Source: DUUI01 sp964627845
Lineage (GTDB): Bacteria; Bacillota_I; Bacilli_A; Erysipelotrichales; Erysipelotrichaceae
Direction of reading: 5' to 3'
DNA length: 52,107 nt
Assembly: GCA_964627845.1 (NCBI GenBank)
Contig: CAZVKL010000005.1
Span: 1 to 52,107 of the forward strand
The notes under the pieces were generated by a model. It worked only from the letters and a program-made list of their open reading frames with translations, made no database searches and was not told where the DNA came from. Below, piece by piece: positions 31,203 through 39,043 of this stretch. Both the position numbers and the translations under genes were made by a program. Position 1 is the first letter of the stretch. Each line of letters begins with the position of its first letter.

Positions 31203-33056
31203 ATGGCTAAAGAAAAAATTATTAATAACACAGAAGCTTTAGAAAAATTTGATACGCCGATGCAGGCTGCTTTCAAAAACTTTTTTAGAAATAAATTAGC
31301 AATTGCGGGACTCGTTGTCTTTGTATCAATCTTTCTATTTGTCTTTATTGGATCGTCAATGACGAAATATGATCCATATTATGATCAAACGGTCTTAAGA
31401 AATATAAAACCAGGTTTTGGTTATCAAAACTTTCCTTCTGAATTAAATGGTAAAGACATCACAAAGATTTCAACAGGTATTACTTTCTCTGTTGGACTTG
31501 ACTCTGAAGGGGACGTTTACATGTGGGGGGTCGACTACAATGATGTTCTAAATCCTCCTCAAGAAGTTTTGGATCGATTAGAAAATGAAACGATTGTTGA
31601 TATTGCTGCTGGTGATAGACACGTCATCGTTTTAAATAATAAAAATGAAATCTTTGGTTGGGGCCATAACTTCTTTGGTCAAACCAGTATTAAAGAATTG
31701 TTAGAAAATGAAGGGGGTCACAGAGGGACTTGTCCTCCAGGTGGTTGTCCAGAATCTTTAACAAAAGATAATCCTGGTTTAATTCTTCAAAATGAAAAAA
31801 TTATAAAGATTGAAGCAGCTGATTTAATGTCTGCCGCTTTAACAGAAAACGGAAACTTAGTCATTTGGGGTGCGGTTGATAATAACCGTATGAATCGTGT
31901 TCCATCTGAAGTACAAGGAAATATTGCTGATTTCGAATTATCAACACAAGCGGTGATCGTCTTATTAGAAGATGGCTCAGTTCGTAACTTTGGTATTAGT
32001 GGTAATATTCACCAATCGTCATTAACGGATGAAATTAGAGCAATGGAATTTACGGATATTGCGATTACTTATCGTAATGCATTTGGTTTAACACCTGAGG
32101 GTGAAATTGTTGGTTGGGGATACAGTTTAAATCCAACGATGAATTTACCTGAGCTTGAATCAAAAGTTGTTAAGATTGATGGTGGTCGTGAGCACATGGT
32201 TGCTTTATTAGAAGATGGTTCTGTGGTTACTTGGGGTGACAATGAATATGGTCAAACGAATACACCAAATATTACCAATGGCAAAGAAATCTTTGCTAAC
32301 TTCTTCCAAACATACGCAACCACTGAGGATGATCAAGTTGAAGCTTGGGGTCATAATGGATTCCCATTAGGGGCTGATGAGCGTGGTCGTGACTTATTTG
32401 TTCGTTTATTACATGGTGGACGTATTTCGTTAACAATTGGTGCGATTGCGGTTATTATCCAAGTAACACTAGGATCAATCTTAGGGATGATTTCAGGATT
32501 CTATGGTGGTCGTATTGATAACTTGATTCAACGTATAGGTGAGATTATTGGTTCGTTCCCATTCTATCCATTAGTGATTACGCTTTCTGCGATGTTACCG
32601 CCTGGATTCCCTGCGACGACTCGAATGATCATGATTATGTTAATTTTAGGGTTTACAGGATGGCCTGGAATCTCTCGTTTAGTTCGTGGACAAATCTTAC
32701 AAGAGCGTGAGAAAGACTTTGTTCTTGCTGCTAAAGCACTTGGTATTCGTGAGAGAAACATTGTTTTAAGACATATTTTACCAAACGTATTAAATATCGT
32801 GATTGTTCAAATCACTTTAGGTTATGCGAGTTCATTGTTAATTGAGGCCGGGTTATCGTTCTTAGGCTTCGGTGTCCAATATCCATTCCCATCTTGGGGT
32901 AACATGCTAACGGATGCTCAATCGGTTACTGTTATTGAAGATTATTGGTGGAGATGGATATTCCCAGGATTTATGGTTTTCTTAACTGCCTTGTCAATTA
33001 ATATTATTGGTGATGGTTTAAGAGATGCCCTTGATCCAAAATCAAGTGAGAAATAG
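31203..33056 (+). CDS. oppC: Oligopeptide ABC transporter permease OppC with RCC1-like propeller insertion
   Basis: The second permease is 617 residues, about twice the usual ~300-340. Helix 1 (~33-51) and the KYDPYYDQ segment are normal, and the protein rejoins the family at PLGADERGRDLFVRLLHGGRISL (~388) with five more helices and the EAA loop KDFVLAAKALGIRERNIVLRHILPN. In between, residues ~84-386 hold seven RCC1-type units, each an (I/V)xxIxxG-like strand, a (V/A)xxLxxxG turn and an xxxWG strand (examples: DSEGDVYMWG, NKNEIFGWGHN, LLEDGSVVTWGDNEYGQT). The fourth blade has NFG instead of WG. A CPPGGC pair could form a disulfide. By topology the propeller is extracytoplasmic. ATG 31203 sits 6 bases after AGGAGG. 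Confidence 0.93.
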   Translation: MAKEKIINNTEALEKFDTPMQAAFKNFFRNKLAIAGLVVFVSIFLFVFIGSSMTKYDPYYDQTVLRNIKPGFGYQNFPSELNGKDITKISTGITFSVGLDSEGDVYMWGVDYNDVLNPPQEVLDRLENETIVDIAAGDRHVIVLNNKNEIFGWGHNFFGQTSIKELLENEGGHRGTCPPGGCPESLTKDNPGLILQNEKIIKIEAADLMSAALTENGNLVIWGAVDNNRMNRVPSEVQGNIADFELSTQAVIVLLEDGSVRNFGISGNIHQSSLTDEIRAMEFTDIAITYRNAFGLTPEGEIVGWGYSLNPTMNLPELESKVVKIDGGREHMVALLEDGSVVTWGDNEYGQTNTPNITNGKEIFANFFQTYATTEDDQVEAWGHNGFPLGADERGRDLFVRLLHGGRISLTIGAIAVIIQVTLGSILGMISGFYGGRIDNLIQRIGEIIGSFPFYPLVITLSAMLPPGFPATTRMIMIMLILGFTGWPGISRLVRGQILQEREKDFVLAAKALGIRERNIVLRHILPNVLNIVIVQITLGYASSLLIEAGLSFLGFGVQYPFPSWGNMLTDAQSVTVIEDYWWRWIFPGFMVFLTALSINIIGDGLRDALDPKSSEK

Positions 33057-33066
33057 GAGGTAAATT

Positions 33067-34086
33067 ATGCCTTTATTAGAAGTTAATAATTTACATACAT
33101 ATTTTACAACTCGCCGTGGTCTAATTAAGGCCGTGGATGGGGTTACGTTATCAGTTGAGGCTGGTAAGACCTTAGGAGTTGTTGGTGAATCAGGTTCGGG
33201 TAAATCTCAAACAGCGATGAGTATCTTAAAACTGTTTGAACATAACCAAAAGATTCATGAAGGAGAAATTATCTTCGATGGTGAAGTGATTTCAACTAAA
33301 TCAGACAAAGAATTACAGTCTATTCGTGGAAATGATATTTCGATCATCTTCCAAGAACCGATGACCTCATTAAACCCTGTCTTTACGGTTGAGCGCCAAC
33401 TTTCTGAAGTATTGATGCTGCACCAAGATATGGATAAGAAACAAGCGGCTCAACGTTCTGTTGAGTTACTGTCAATGGTTAAGATTCCTAACCCAGAAGT
33501 CGTTGTCAAACAATACCCGTTTGAGCTCTCTGGAGGGATGAACCAACGTGTTATGATTGCGATGGCATTAGCGTGCCGTCCTAAGTTGTTGATTGCTGAT
33601 GAGCCTACTACGGCTTTAGACGTAACCATTCAGGCTCAAATTCTTAAGTTAATGAATGACTTGAAGGATTCGACTGGAACTTCCATCTTGTTTATTACCC
33701 ACGACTTGGGCGTTATTAATCAAATGGCCGATGATGTTGCGGTTATGTATTGTGGACAAGTGGTTGAGAAGGCGCCAGTTGATTTCATCTTTGCGAATAA
33801 GAGTGAATATCAACACCCATATACTGAGGGATTACTACAATCCATTCCAAGTTTAACGTCGGTTCGTGGTGAGCGTTTAGATGCGATTCCAGGGGCAGTA
33901 CCACACCCATTAAATCTTCCAAAAGGATGCCGTTTTGCGGATCGTTGTAAATACGCAACCGATAAATGTCGTGAAACTATGCCAGAATTAGAGTATGTCA
34001 ATGAGTTCCAACAAATTCGTTGCTACTATCCTAAGAAAGGAGAGCGTACTGTTAATGAGCATTTTGACCCAACAGCCGTCGAATAG
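33067..34086 (+). CDS. oppD: Oligopeptide ABC transporter ATPase OppD
   Basis: The 339-residue ATPase energises peptide import. It has Walker A GESGSGKSQT, Q-loop IIFQEPMTSLNPVF, signature LSGGMNQRVMIAMAL, Walker B LLIADEPTTALD and the C-terminal oligo_HPY region with four cysteines (GCRFADRCKYATDKC, then IRCYYP) typical of OppD/OppF. No insertion. It is preceded by AGGAGG and overlaps oppF by 32 bases, so OppD and OppF are coupled in translation. It forms the NBD heterodimer with OppF. Confidence 0.96.
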   Translation: MPLLEVNNLHTYFTTRRGLIKAVDGVTLSVEAGKTLGVVGESGSGKSQTAMSILKLFEHNQKIHEGEIIFDGEVISTKSDKELQSIRGNDISIIFQEPMTSLNPVFTVERQLSEVLMLHQDMDKKQAAQRSVELLSMVKIPNPEVVVKQYPFELSGGMNQRVMIAMALACRPKLLIADEPTTALDVTIQAQILKLMNDLKDSTGTSILFITHDLGVINQMADDVAVMYCGQVVEKAPVDFIFANKSEYQHPYTEGLLQSIPSLTSVRGERLDAIPGAVPHPLNLPKGCRFADRCKYATDKCRETMPELEYVNEFQQIRCYYPKKGERTVNEHFDPTAVE

Positions 34087-35608
34087 TGATCGACCAGTCT
34101 TAATTTCGATTCGAAATTTAAAGAAATATTTCCCTATCAAGAAAAAATCAATTTTCTCTCGTACTCAAGAATATGTGCATGCGAACGAAAACGTTTCGTT
34201 ACAAATTTACAAAGGGGAGACCTTAGGATTAGTTGGTGAATCAGGTTGTGGTAAATCAACACTTGGCCGTACGATTGTTCAATTATATGAACAAACAGCG
34301 GGTTCTACTTTATATTATGGAAATACTTTAGCGGAAATTGCGCCTCGTTATGCGAAGGAGGTTATGCAATCAATTCCTCGTCAATATCCAGAATATTTAA
34401 AAGCTGAACAAGAATTAATTAAGCTTAGAGAAGAAGCCTCGACGAAAACGACCGAATTAGATATGGCACAAGCGGTGTCTAAAGTGGTTGTTAAAGAGAG
34501 AGATGTTAATAACAAATATCGTAATATCTTTAGAATTGCGGGCGGCTTAGTGACGCATTCTAATTTAAAAGAAGTATCCAATGTCTTATTGGCACTTTAT
34601 AACAAACAAGTTGAATTAGCGAATGTAAATCATCTCATCCAAGAACAAGAAACCTCAAAAACAAATCCTAAATTTGAAAAGAAATTAGCTCAAATCGATA
34701 AAAAGATTGATGAGTTAAATGTTAAACGTTTAGATTTAGAGAAAGAAGTTGGTGATCGTGAGCGAGATGTTGAAGCTTTAAGAGATAGTGTTCGTTCAAA
34801 TGAGCGCTTCGATGAATTTGAAGCAATCAAAAATGAAGGAATTGACTTATCTAAACTAGATGCCCATGAAATGCGTAGTTTACGTCGTGACTTGCAGTTT
34901 ATCTTCCAAGATCCATTCTCTTCATTAAACCCACGAATGACAGTTGGTCAAATTATTGGTGAGGGAATTATTGCTCACGGATTGTTTGAATCCGCGAAAT
35001 CTCCGGGTTACCAAGAGTATATTCAAGATATTATGAGTGAATGTGGATTAGCGCCATATTTCATTCATCGTTATCCACACCAATTCTCTGGTGGACAAAG
35101 ACAAAGAATTGGGATTGCTCGATCATTAGCGCTTAGACCTAAATTCATCGTTTGTGATGAGGCGGTATCTGCGTTAGACGTTTCGATTCAATCACAAATT
35201 ATTAACCTACTTCAAGACTTAAAAGAAGAATTTAATTTAACGTATTTATTCATTACCCATGACTTGTCTGTGGTTAAATATATTTCTGATCGGGTTGCAG
35301 TTATGTACCTTGGTCATATTGTTGAGTTAACTGAATCTGAGAACATCTTTGATGATCCTTTACACCCGTATACTCAAGCGCTTTTAGAAGCGATTCCACG
35401 TACAGATGTTGATGGCAAGAAACATGAATTACAAATCCTTGAAGGAGACATTCCTTCAGCGGTACGTCCGCCTAAGGGATGTAAATTCAATACACGTTGT
35501 CGTTATGCTTTTGACCATTGTTTCGATGTGGAACCGGTCTTAGAAGAAGTGAATCCAGGACACTTCGTGGCTTGTCACTTACATAGTAAAATCGATGAAA
35601 TTCTTTAG
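34055..35608 (+). CDS. oppF: Oligopeptide ABC transporter ATPase OppF with helical insertion
   Basis: The 517-residue ATPase is about 180 residues longer than normal OppF. The N-terminal part is standard through Walker A GESGCGKSTLGRTIVQLYE (~61-79) and GSTLYYG. Residues ~90-268 are an insert of mostly charged helices with clear heptad-like coiled-coil stretches (LKAEQELIKLREEA; KKLAQIDKKIDELNVKRLDLEKE). The family sequence then resumes with HEMRSLRRDLQFIFQDPFSSLNP (Q-loop), FSGGQRQRIGIARSL, and FIVCDEAVSALD. The insert lies in the helical/ATP-binding core junction on the cytoplasmic side. ATG 34055 with AAAGGAGAG upstream is preferred over an upstream start buried in oppD. Confidence 0.93.
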   Translation: MSILTQQPSNSDRPVLISIRNLKKYFPIKKKSIFSRTQEYVHANENVSLQIYKGETLGLVGESGCGKSTLGRTIVQLYEQTAGSTLYYGNTLAEIAPRYAKEVMQSIPRQYPEYLKAEQELIKLREEASTKTTELDMAQAVSKVVVKERDVNNKYRNIFRIAGGLVTHSNLKEVSNVLLALYNKQVELANVNHLIQEQETSKTNPKFEKKLAQIDKKIDELNVKRLDLEKEVGDRERDVEALRDSVRSNERFDEFEAIKNEGIDLSKLDAHEMRSLRRDLQFIFQDPFSSLNPRMTVGQIIGEGIIAHGLFESAKSPGYQEYIQDIMSECGLAPYFIHRYPHQFSGGQRQRIGIARSLALRPKFIVCDEAVSALDVSIQSQIINLLQDLKEEFNLTYLFITHDLSVVKYISDRVAVMYLGHIVELTESENIFDDPLHPYTQALLEAIPRTDVDGKKHELQILEGDIPSAVRPPKGCKFNTRCRYAFDHCFDVEPVLEEVNPGHFVACHLHSKIDEIL

Positions 35609-35795
35609 AAGACCAGAAGAAAAGTATACGGAAGAAGAATACAATGAGATGAGACGTAAAGTCCAAGATTTAAATCTTTCTAAACAAGAGGAAAGACAGC
35701 TAATCTGGCATGCGCTCAAAACATTATTACCAGGCGTCTTATTAGTCTTATTAGCCGCTTGGAGTCTTATTATCTTAATTATATTTCTATTATAA
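35595..35795 (+). CDS. Small tail-anchored membrane protein
   Basis: I do not recognise this 66-residue protein. Its first ~40 residues are highly charged (RRPEEKYTEEEYNEMRRKVQDL), and residues ~43-66 form a single C-terminal hydrophobic helix ending at the stop, so it should be tail-anchored with the charged part in the cytoplasm. It overlaps oppF by 14 bases and is followed by a terminator, so it is the last gene of the opp operon. A role as an accessory subunit of the modified Opp transporter is an attractive inference but untested. Confidence 0.65.
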   Translation: MKFFRRPEEKYTEEEYNEMRRKVQDLNLSKQEERQLIWHALKTLLPGVLLVLLAAWSLIILIIFLL

Positions 35796-35796
35796 A

Positions 35797-35820
35797 CCTT
35801 CAATTTTGAAGGTTTTTTTT
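35797..35820 (+). terminator. Terminator of the opp operon
   Basis: AACCTTCAA-TTTT-GAAGGTT style hairpin followed by eight T residues. Confidence 0.9.
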
Positions 35821-35852
35821 AGGGCTCTTTTATCTGTTTGTATATAATACAT

Positions 35853-36137
35853 ATGGAATATAAAGAAAAGTGTCAAATCATCCAGTATTTAATCAATTTA
35901 TCCTACCGTAACAGACAATGGGTCATTCAAGAAGGGGAATCATTATTGTATCAACAAATTCAGATGACATTAGATCGATTAAGTGTTGAACAACGACAAA
36001 TAATAACGAATGATTTCATAATTAAACAGGATAAGAACTGGTATTTAGAGTTTTATTCACGAAGTACGTACTATCGACTTAAAAACGATGCGATGAATTC
36101 TTTCCTCAATTGTTTAGGGTTTTATAAAATGATATAA
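35853..36137 (+). CDS. Small putative helix-turn-helix protein
   Basis: I cannot assign this 94-residue protein firmly. It is helical and ends with a segment WYLEFYSRSTYYRLKNDAMNSFLNCLG that looks like a helix-turn-helix of the RinA/ArpU or MG284-like type found in Bacillota and mollicutes. ATG 35853 is chosen; the longer frame starts at a TTG upstream of the promoter-like TATAAT (35843-35848). That TATAAT ends 4 bases before the ATG and no Shine-Dalgarno is seen, so the transcript could be leaderless. It lies between the opp operon and ptsI, 25 bases before the latter. Confidence 0.55.
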   Translation: MEYKEKCQIIQYLINLSYRNRQWVIQEGESLLYQQIQMTLDRLSVEQRQIITNDFIIKQDKNWYLEFYSRSTYYRLKNDAMNSFLNCLGFYKMI

Positions 36138-36162
36138 TTTACTTAATATTGGAGGAAATCAT

Positions 36163-37869
36163 ATGTTAAAAGGAATTGCTGCTTCGGCTGGTGTCGCAAC
36201 CAATAAAGTTTATAAACTACAAAAATTAGAACTTATAGTTAATCATAATGTTTCAAGTCAAGAAGAAGAACTTAAGAAGTTTGAAGAATCGTTACAAAGA
36301 ACTCAAAGAGATATTGAGTCAGTTAAAGATAAAGCACAGGGTCGTTTATCAGACGATGAATTGGCTATTTTTGATGCGCACCTTGCGGTGACTAACGATC
36401 CAGAATTACATGATCAAATTAAAGGCTTAATTGAATCTGGACAAAGTGCTAGCGCTGCCGTAGAACAGGTTAAGAACACATTTGTCTCTATGTTTGAGAG
36501 CATGGATGATGAATATTTTAGAGAAAGAGCGGCTGATATTAAAGATGTGACGTATCGTTTAATGGCTCATACATTAGATGTGGATATCCCGGATTTATCG
36601 CTGATCAATGAGGAAGTTATTTTGGTGGCACATGATTTAACACCAAGTGACACAGCACAATTGGATCGTCAATTTATTAAAGGATTTGCGACAGAGATTG
36701 GTGGACGGACTTCTCACTCTGCAATTATGGCGCGTTCGTTAGAAATACCTGCCGTTGTTGGGATTAATGGTTTACTCGAATCGGTACAACATGGAGAAAT
36801 GATGATCCTTGATGCGATTGAAGGGCATGTCATGCTTAAACCTACTGAAGAACAAATCGGTTTATATCAAACAAAAGAAAAAGAATATGCTGAATATAGA
36901 GAATCGTTAAAAGAATTAAAAGATGCACCTTCTAGAACTTTAGATGGTCATGAAGTAGAACTATCTGGAAATATCGGAACCCCTAAAGATGTCGATGCTG
37001 TTTTAGAAAATGGTGGTGATGGAATAGGGCTATACCGTACTGAATTCTTATATATGGATGCGAGTAGTTTGCCTAGTGAAGATGAACAATTTGAAGCGTA
37101 CAAGGCGGTTCTACAAGCAATGGATGACAAGCTTGTCGTGATTAGAACCTTAGATATTGGTGGCGACAAAGAGTTGTCTTATTTAAAATTTCCTGAGGAA
37201 ATGAATCCTTTCTTAGGTTATCGTGCCATTCGCCTTTGCCTAGATCGTCCGGATATTTTTAGAGTTCAATTACGTGCTTTATTACGTGCTAGTGCTTATG
37301 GTAAATTAGCGATTATGTTTCCAATGGTGGCAACTGTTGATGAGTTTAAACAAGCCAAAGAACTTTTACTTGAAGAACATAATAACTTAACCAATGAAGG
37401 ATTTGATGTTTCTGAGGACTATCAAGTGGGTATCATGATTGAAATTCCTGCAGCTGCTTTAAATGCAGAAAATTTAGCAAAAGAAGCGGATTTCTTCTCC
37501 ATTGGAACAAATGATTTAATTCAATACACCATGGCGGCAGATCGCATGAATCAACAAGTTTCATATCTTTATCAACCTTATCATCCATCAATCTTACGGT
37601 TAATTAAAATGGCGATTGATGGCGCACACTCACAAGGTAAATGGTGTGGTATGTGTGGTGAAATGGCTGGAGAGACCAATGCGGTTCCAGTCTTATTAGG
37701 ACTAGGGCTTGATGAATTTTCAATGTCTGCGACCTCAATTTTACCGGCACGTAAAATGTTACAAAGTTTAGACTACACTGACATGCAAGGCTTAGCCTCA
37801 AAGGCATTGAAGTGTGCAACAGAAGAAGAAGTCTTAGAATTAATTAAAGAGGAAGTATCAAAGGTGTGA
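36163..37869 (+). CDS. ptsI: Phosphoenolpyruvate-protein phosphotransferase (PTS Enzyme I)
   Basis: Enzyme I takes phosphate from PEP and passes it to HPr to drive PTS sugar uptake. The 568-residue protein has the phosphohistidine motif GGRTSHSAIMARSLEIPAVVG (His185), the GIGLYRTEFLYM and DIGGDKELSYL PEP-binding stretches, and the C-terminal GMCGEMAG with the conserved Cys. Length is canonical. A GGAGG Shine-Dalgarno precedes it. No HPr gene lies beside it. The terminator hairpin begins in its last codons. Confidence 0.97.
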   Translation: MLKGIAASAGVATNKVYKLQKLELIVNHNVSSQEEELKKFEESLQRTQRDIESVKDKAQGRLSDDELAIFDAHLAVTNDPELHDQIKGLIESGQSASAAVEQVKNTFVSMFESMDDEYFRERAADIKDVTYRLMAHTLDVDIPDLSLINEEVILVAHDLTPSDTAQLDRQFIKGFATEIGGRTSHSAIMARSLEIPAVVGINGLLESVQHGEMMILDAIEGHVMLKPTEEQIGLYQTKEKEYAEYRESLKELKDAPSRTLDGHEVELSGNIGTPKDVDAVLENGGDGIGLYRTEFLYMDASSLPSEDEQFEAYKAVLQAMDDKLVVIRTLDIGGDKELSYLKFPEEMNPFLGYRAIRLCLDRPDIFRVQLRALLRASAYGKLAIMFPMVATVDEFKQAKELLLEEHNNLTNEGFDVSEDYQVGIMIEIPAAALNAENLAKEADFFSIGTNDLIQYTMAADRMNQQVSYLYQPYHPSILRLIKMAIDGAHSQGKWCGMCGEMAGETNAVPVLLGLGLDEFSMSATSILPARKMLQSLDYTDMQGLASKALKCATEEEVLELIKEEVSKV

Positions 37870-37883
37870 CATCACACCTTTTT
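37861..37883 (+). terminator. Terminator overlapping the ptsI stop
   Basis: AAGGTGTGA and TCACACCTT form a 9-bp stem followed by TTT; the ptsI TGA stop forms the end of the 5' arm. Confidence 0.85.
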
Positions 37884-37890
37884 AAAGAAT

Positions 37891-38418
37891 ATGGTCAAAA
37901 ATAAAAAACTATTATTGTTAAATATATTAGGATTAGTTTTAAGTGCTCTCACCTTTATCTTATTAGTCAATCGACCACTTGCTATCTTACTGATATCAGT
38001 GGTTCTTTTACCAACCGCTTTTATTTATAGTCAAATAAAAACAGGGAATATGATTAAGGGAACAATACTTACTTACTTTGCGACGATTGTCATGGGACTA
38101 TTAACAATGTGGGTCTATCAATTCTTTAGATGGCCACCAACCTTGCTTCAAGTTCTTTTACTTAATGCGCAAGTCTTTGTTATATTTGATGTATTATTTT
38201 CTCTAGCGAACTATTTCTTTAATCCTCATATTTTAAAGAACTTTTTACACACTGAAATATTCCTACTAAAGCTTATTAAATTGATGATTCAGGTTCTCGC
38301 AACCTTAGCTGCCTATAAATTTATCACCTATCAAACGGGGAGTATTATTACTGCCATAGCACTCTTCTTGATTTGGCAAAAGATTATTTATGAAATTAGT
38401 GGAATTTATCATGAATAA
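37891..38418 (+). CDS. Polytopic membrane protein of unknown function
   Basis: I do not recognise this 175-residue protein. It is very hydrophobic with about five to six membrane helices (residues ~7-27, 29-48, 60-80, 88-112, 122-142, 148-168), short basic loops and no obvious motif or Cys pair. It starts 22 bases after the ptsI stop, just after the terminator, without a clear Shine-Dalgarno. Its 3' end overlaps the HD-hydrolase gene by 8 bases, linking the two in an operon that also includes the sulfatase. Confidence 0.65.
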   Translation: MVKNKKLLLLNILGLVLSALTFILLVNRPLAILLISVVLLPTAFIYSQIKTGNMIKGTILTYFATIVMGLLTMWVYQFFRWPPTLLQVLLLNAQVFVIFDVLFSLANYFFNPHILKNFLHTEIFLLKLIKLMIQVLATLAAYKFITYQTGSIITAIALFLIWQKIIYEISGIYHE

Positions 38419-39043
38419 GTGGATGGATGAAATCAAGAAGATTTATGCCTCATATGGTTCAGGCCATGATTTTGATCACATTGAACGGGTTGTCGAGAAT
38501 GCTAAAACCATTAATGAAACTGAACAAGCAGATCAAAGACTCGTAAATATATTGGCGCTCATTCATGATATTTTTGATGAAAAGTTTTATAAAGGAAATA
38601 ATATGGATGAAGATTATTACACATTGATTGAACCCTTAGAACTAACCACAGAAGAGAGTGAACAATTATTATTAGATCTCAAACAATTTGGATTTAAGGG
38701 TGGATTTCAACAACCTAAGTTATCGAAGATAGGACAAATTGTATCCGATGCTGATCGATTGGACTCCATTGGAGCCATTGGAATTGCTAGAACAATGATG
38801 TATGGCGATAGACTTTATGATAATAATAGAGCATACTCCCCGCCACAATCCTTGAGTGATTATCGAGTGCCTAGACCGATTCTATTTCATTTTTATGATA
38901 AGTTGCTTAAAATAAAGGATTTAATGTTTACTGAAACAGGGAAGCAAATGGCACAAGCGAGACATGAATTTATGCTCGTGTATTTGAATCAATTACAAAA
39001 AGAAACAAATCTCATCTTACCACAGGAGGATTCTCATGAATAA
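38411..39043 (+). CDS. HD domain phosphohydrolase
   Basis: The 210-residue protein has an HD-type metal site: SGHDFDHIERVVENA gives the first H and HxxxR-like pattern, ALIHDIFDEKF gives the HD pair, and DADRLDSIGAIGIARTMMYG supplies the later Asp. This is the YpgQ/YedJ-like group, some of which hydrolyse nucleotide or other phosphates; the substrate here is unknown. ATG 38411 is chosen because it removes an unlikely upstream extension inside the previous gene. It overlaps the sulfatase gene by 8 bases. Confidence 0.85.
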   Translation: MNKWMDEIKKIYASYGSGHDFDHIERVVENAKTINETEQADQRLVNILALIHDIFDEKFYKGNNMDEDYYTLIEPLELTTEESEQLLLDLKQFGFKGGFQQPKLSKIGQIVSDADRLDSIGAIGIARTMMYGDRLYDNNRAYSPPQSLSDYRVPRPILFHFYDKLLKIKDLMFTETGKQMAQARHEFMLVYLNQLQKETNLILPQEDSHE

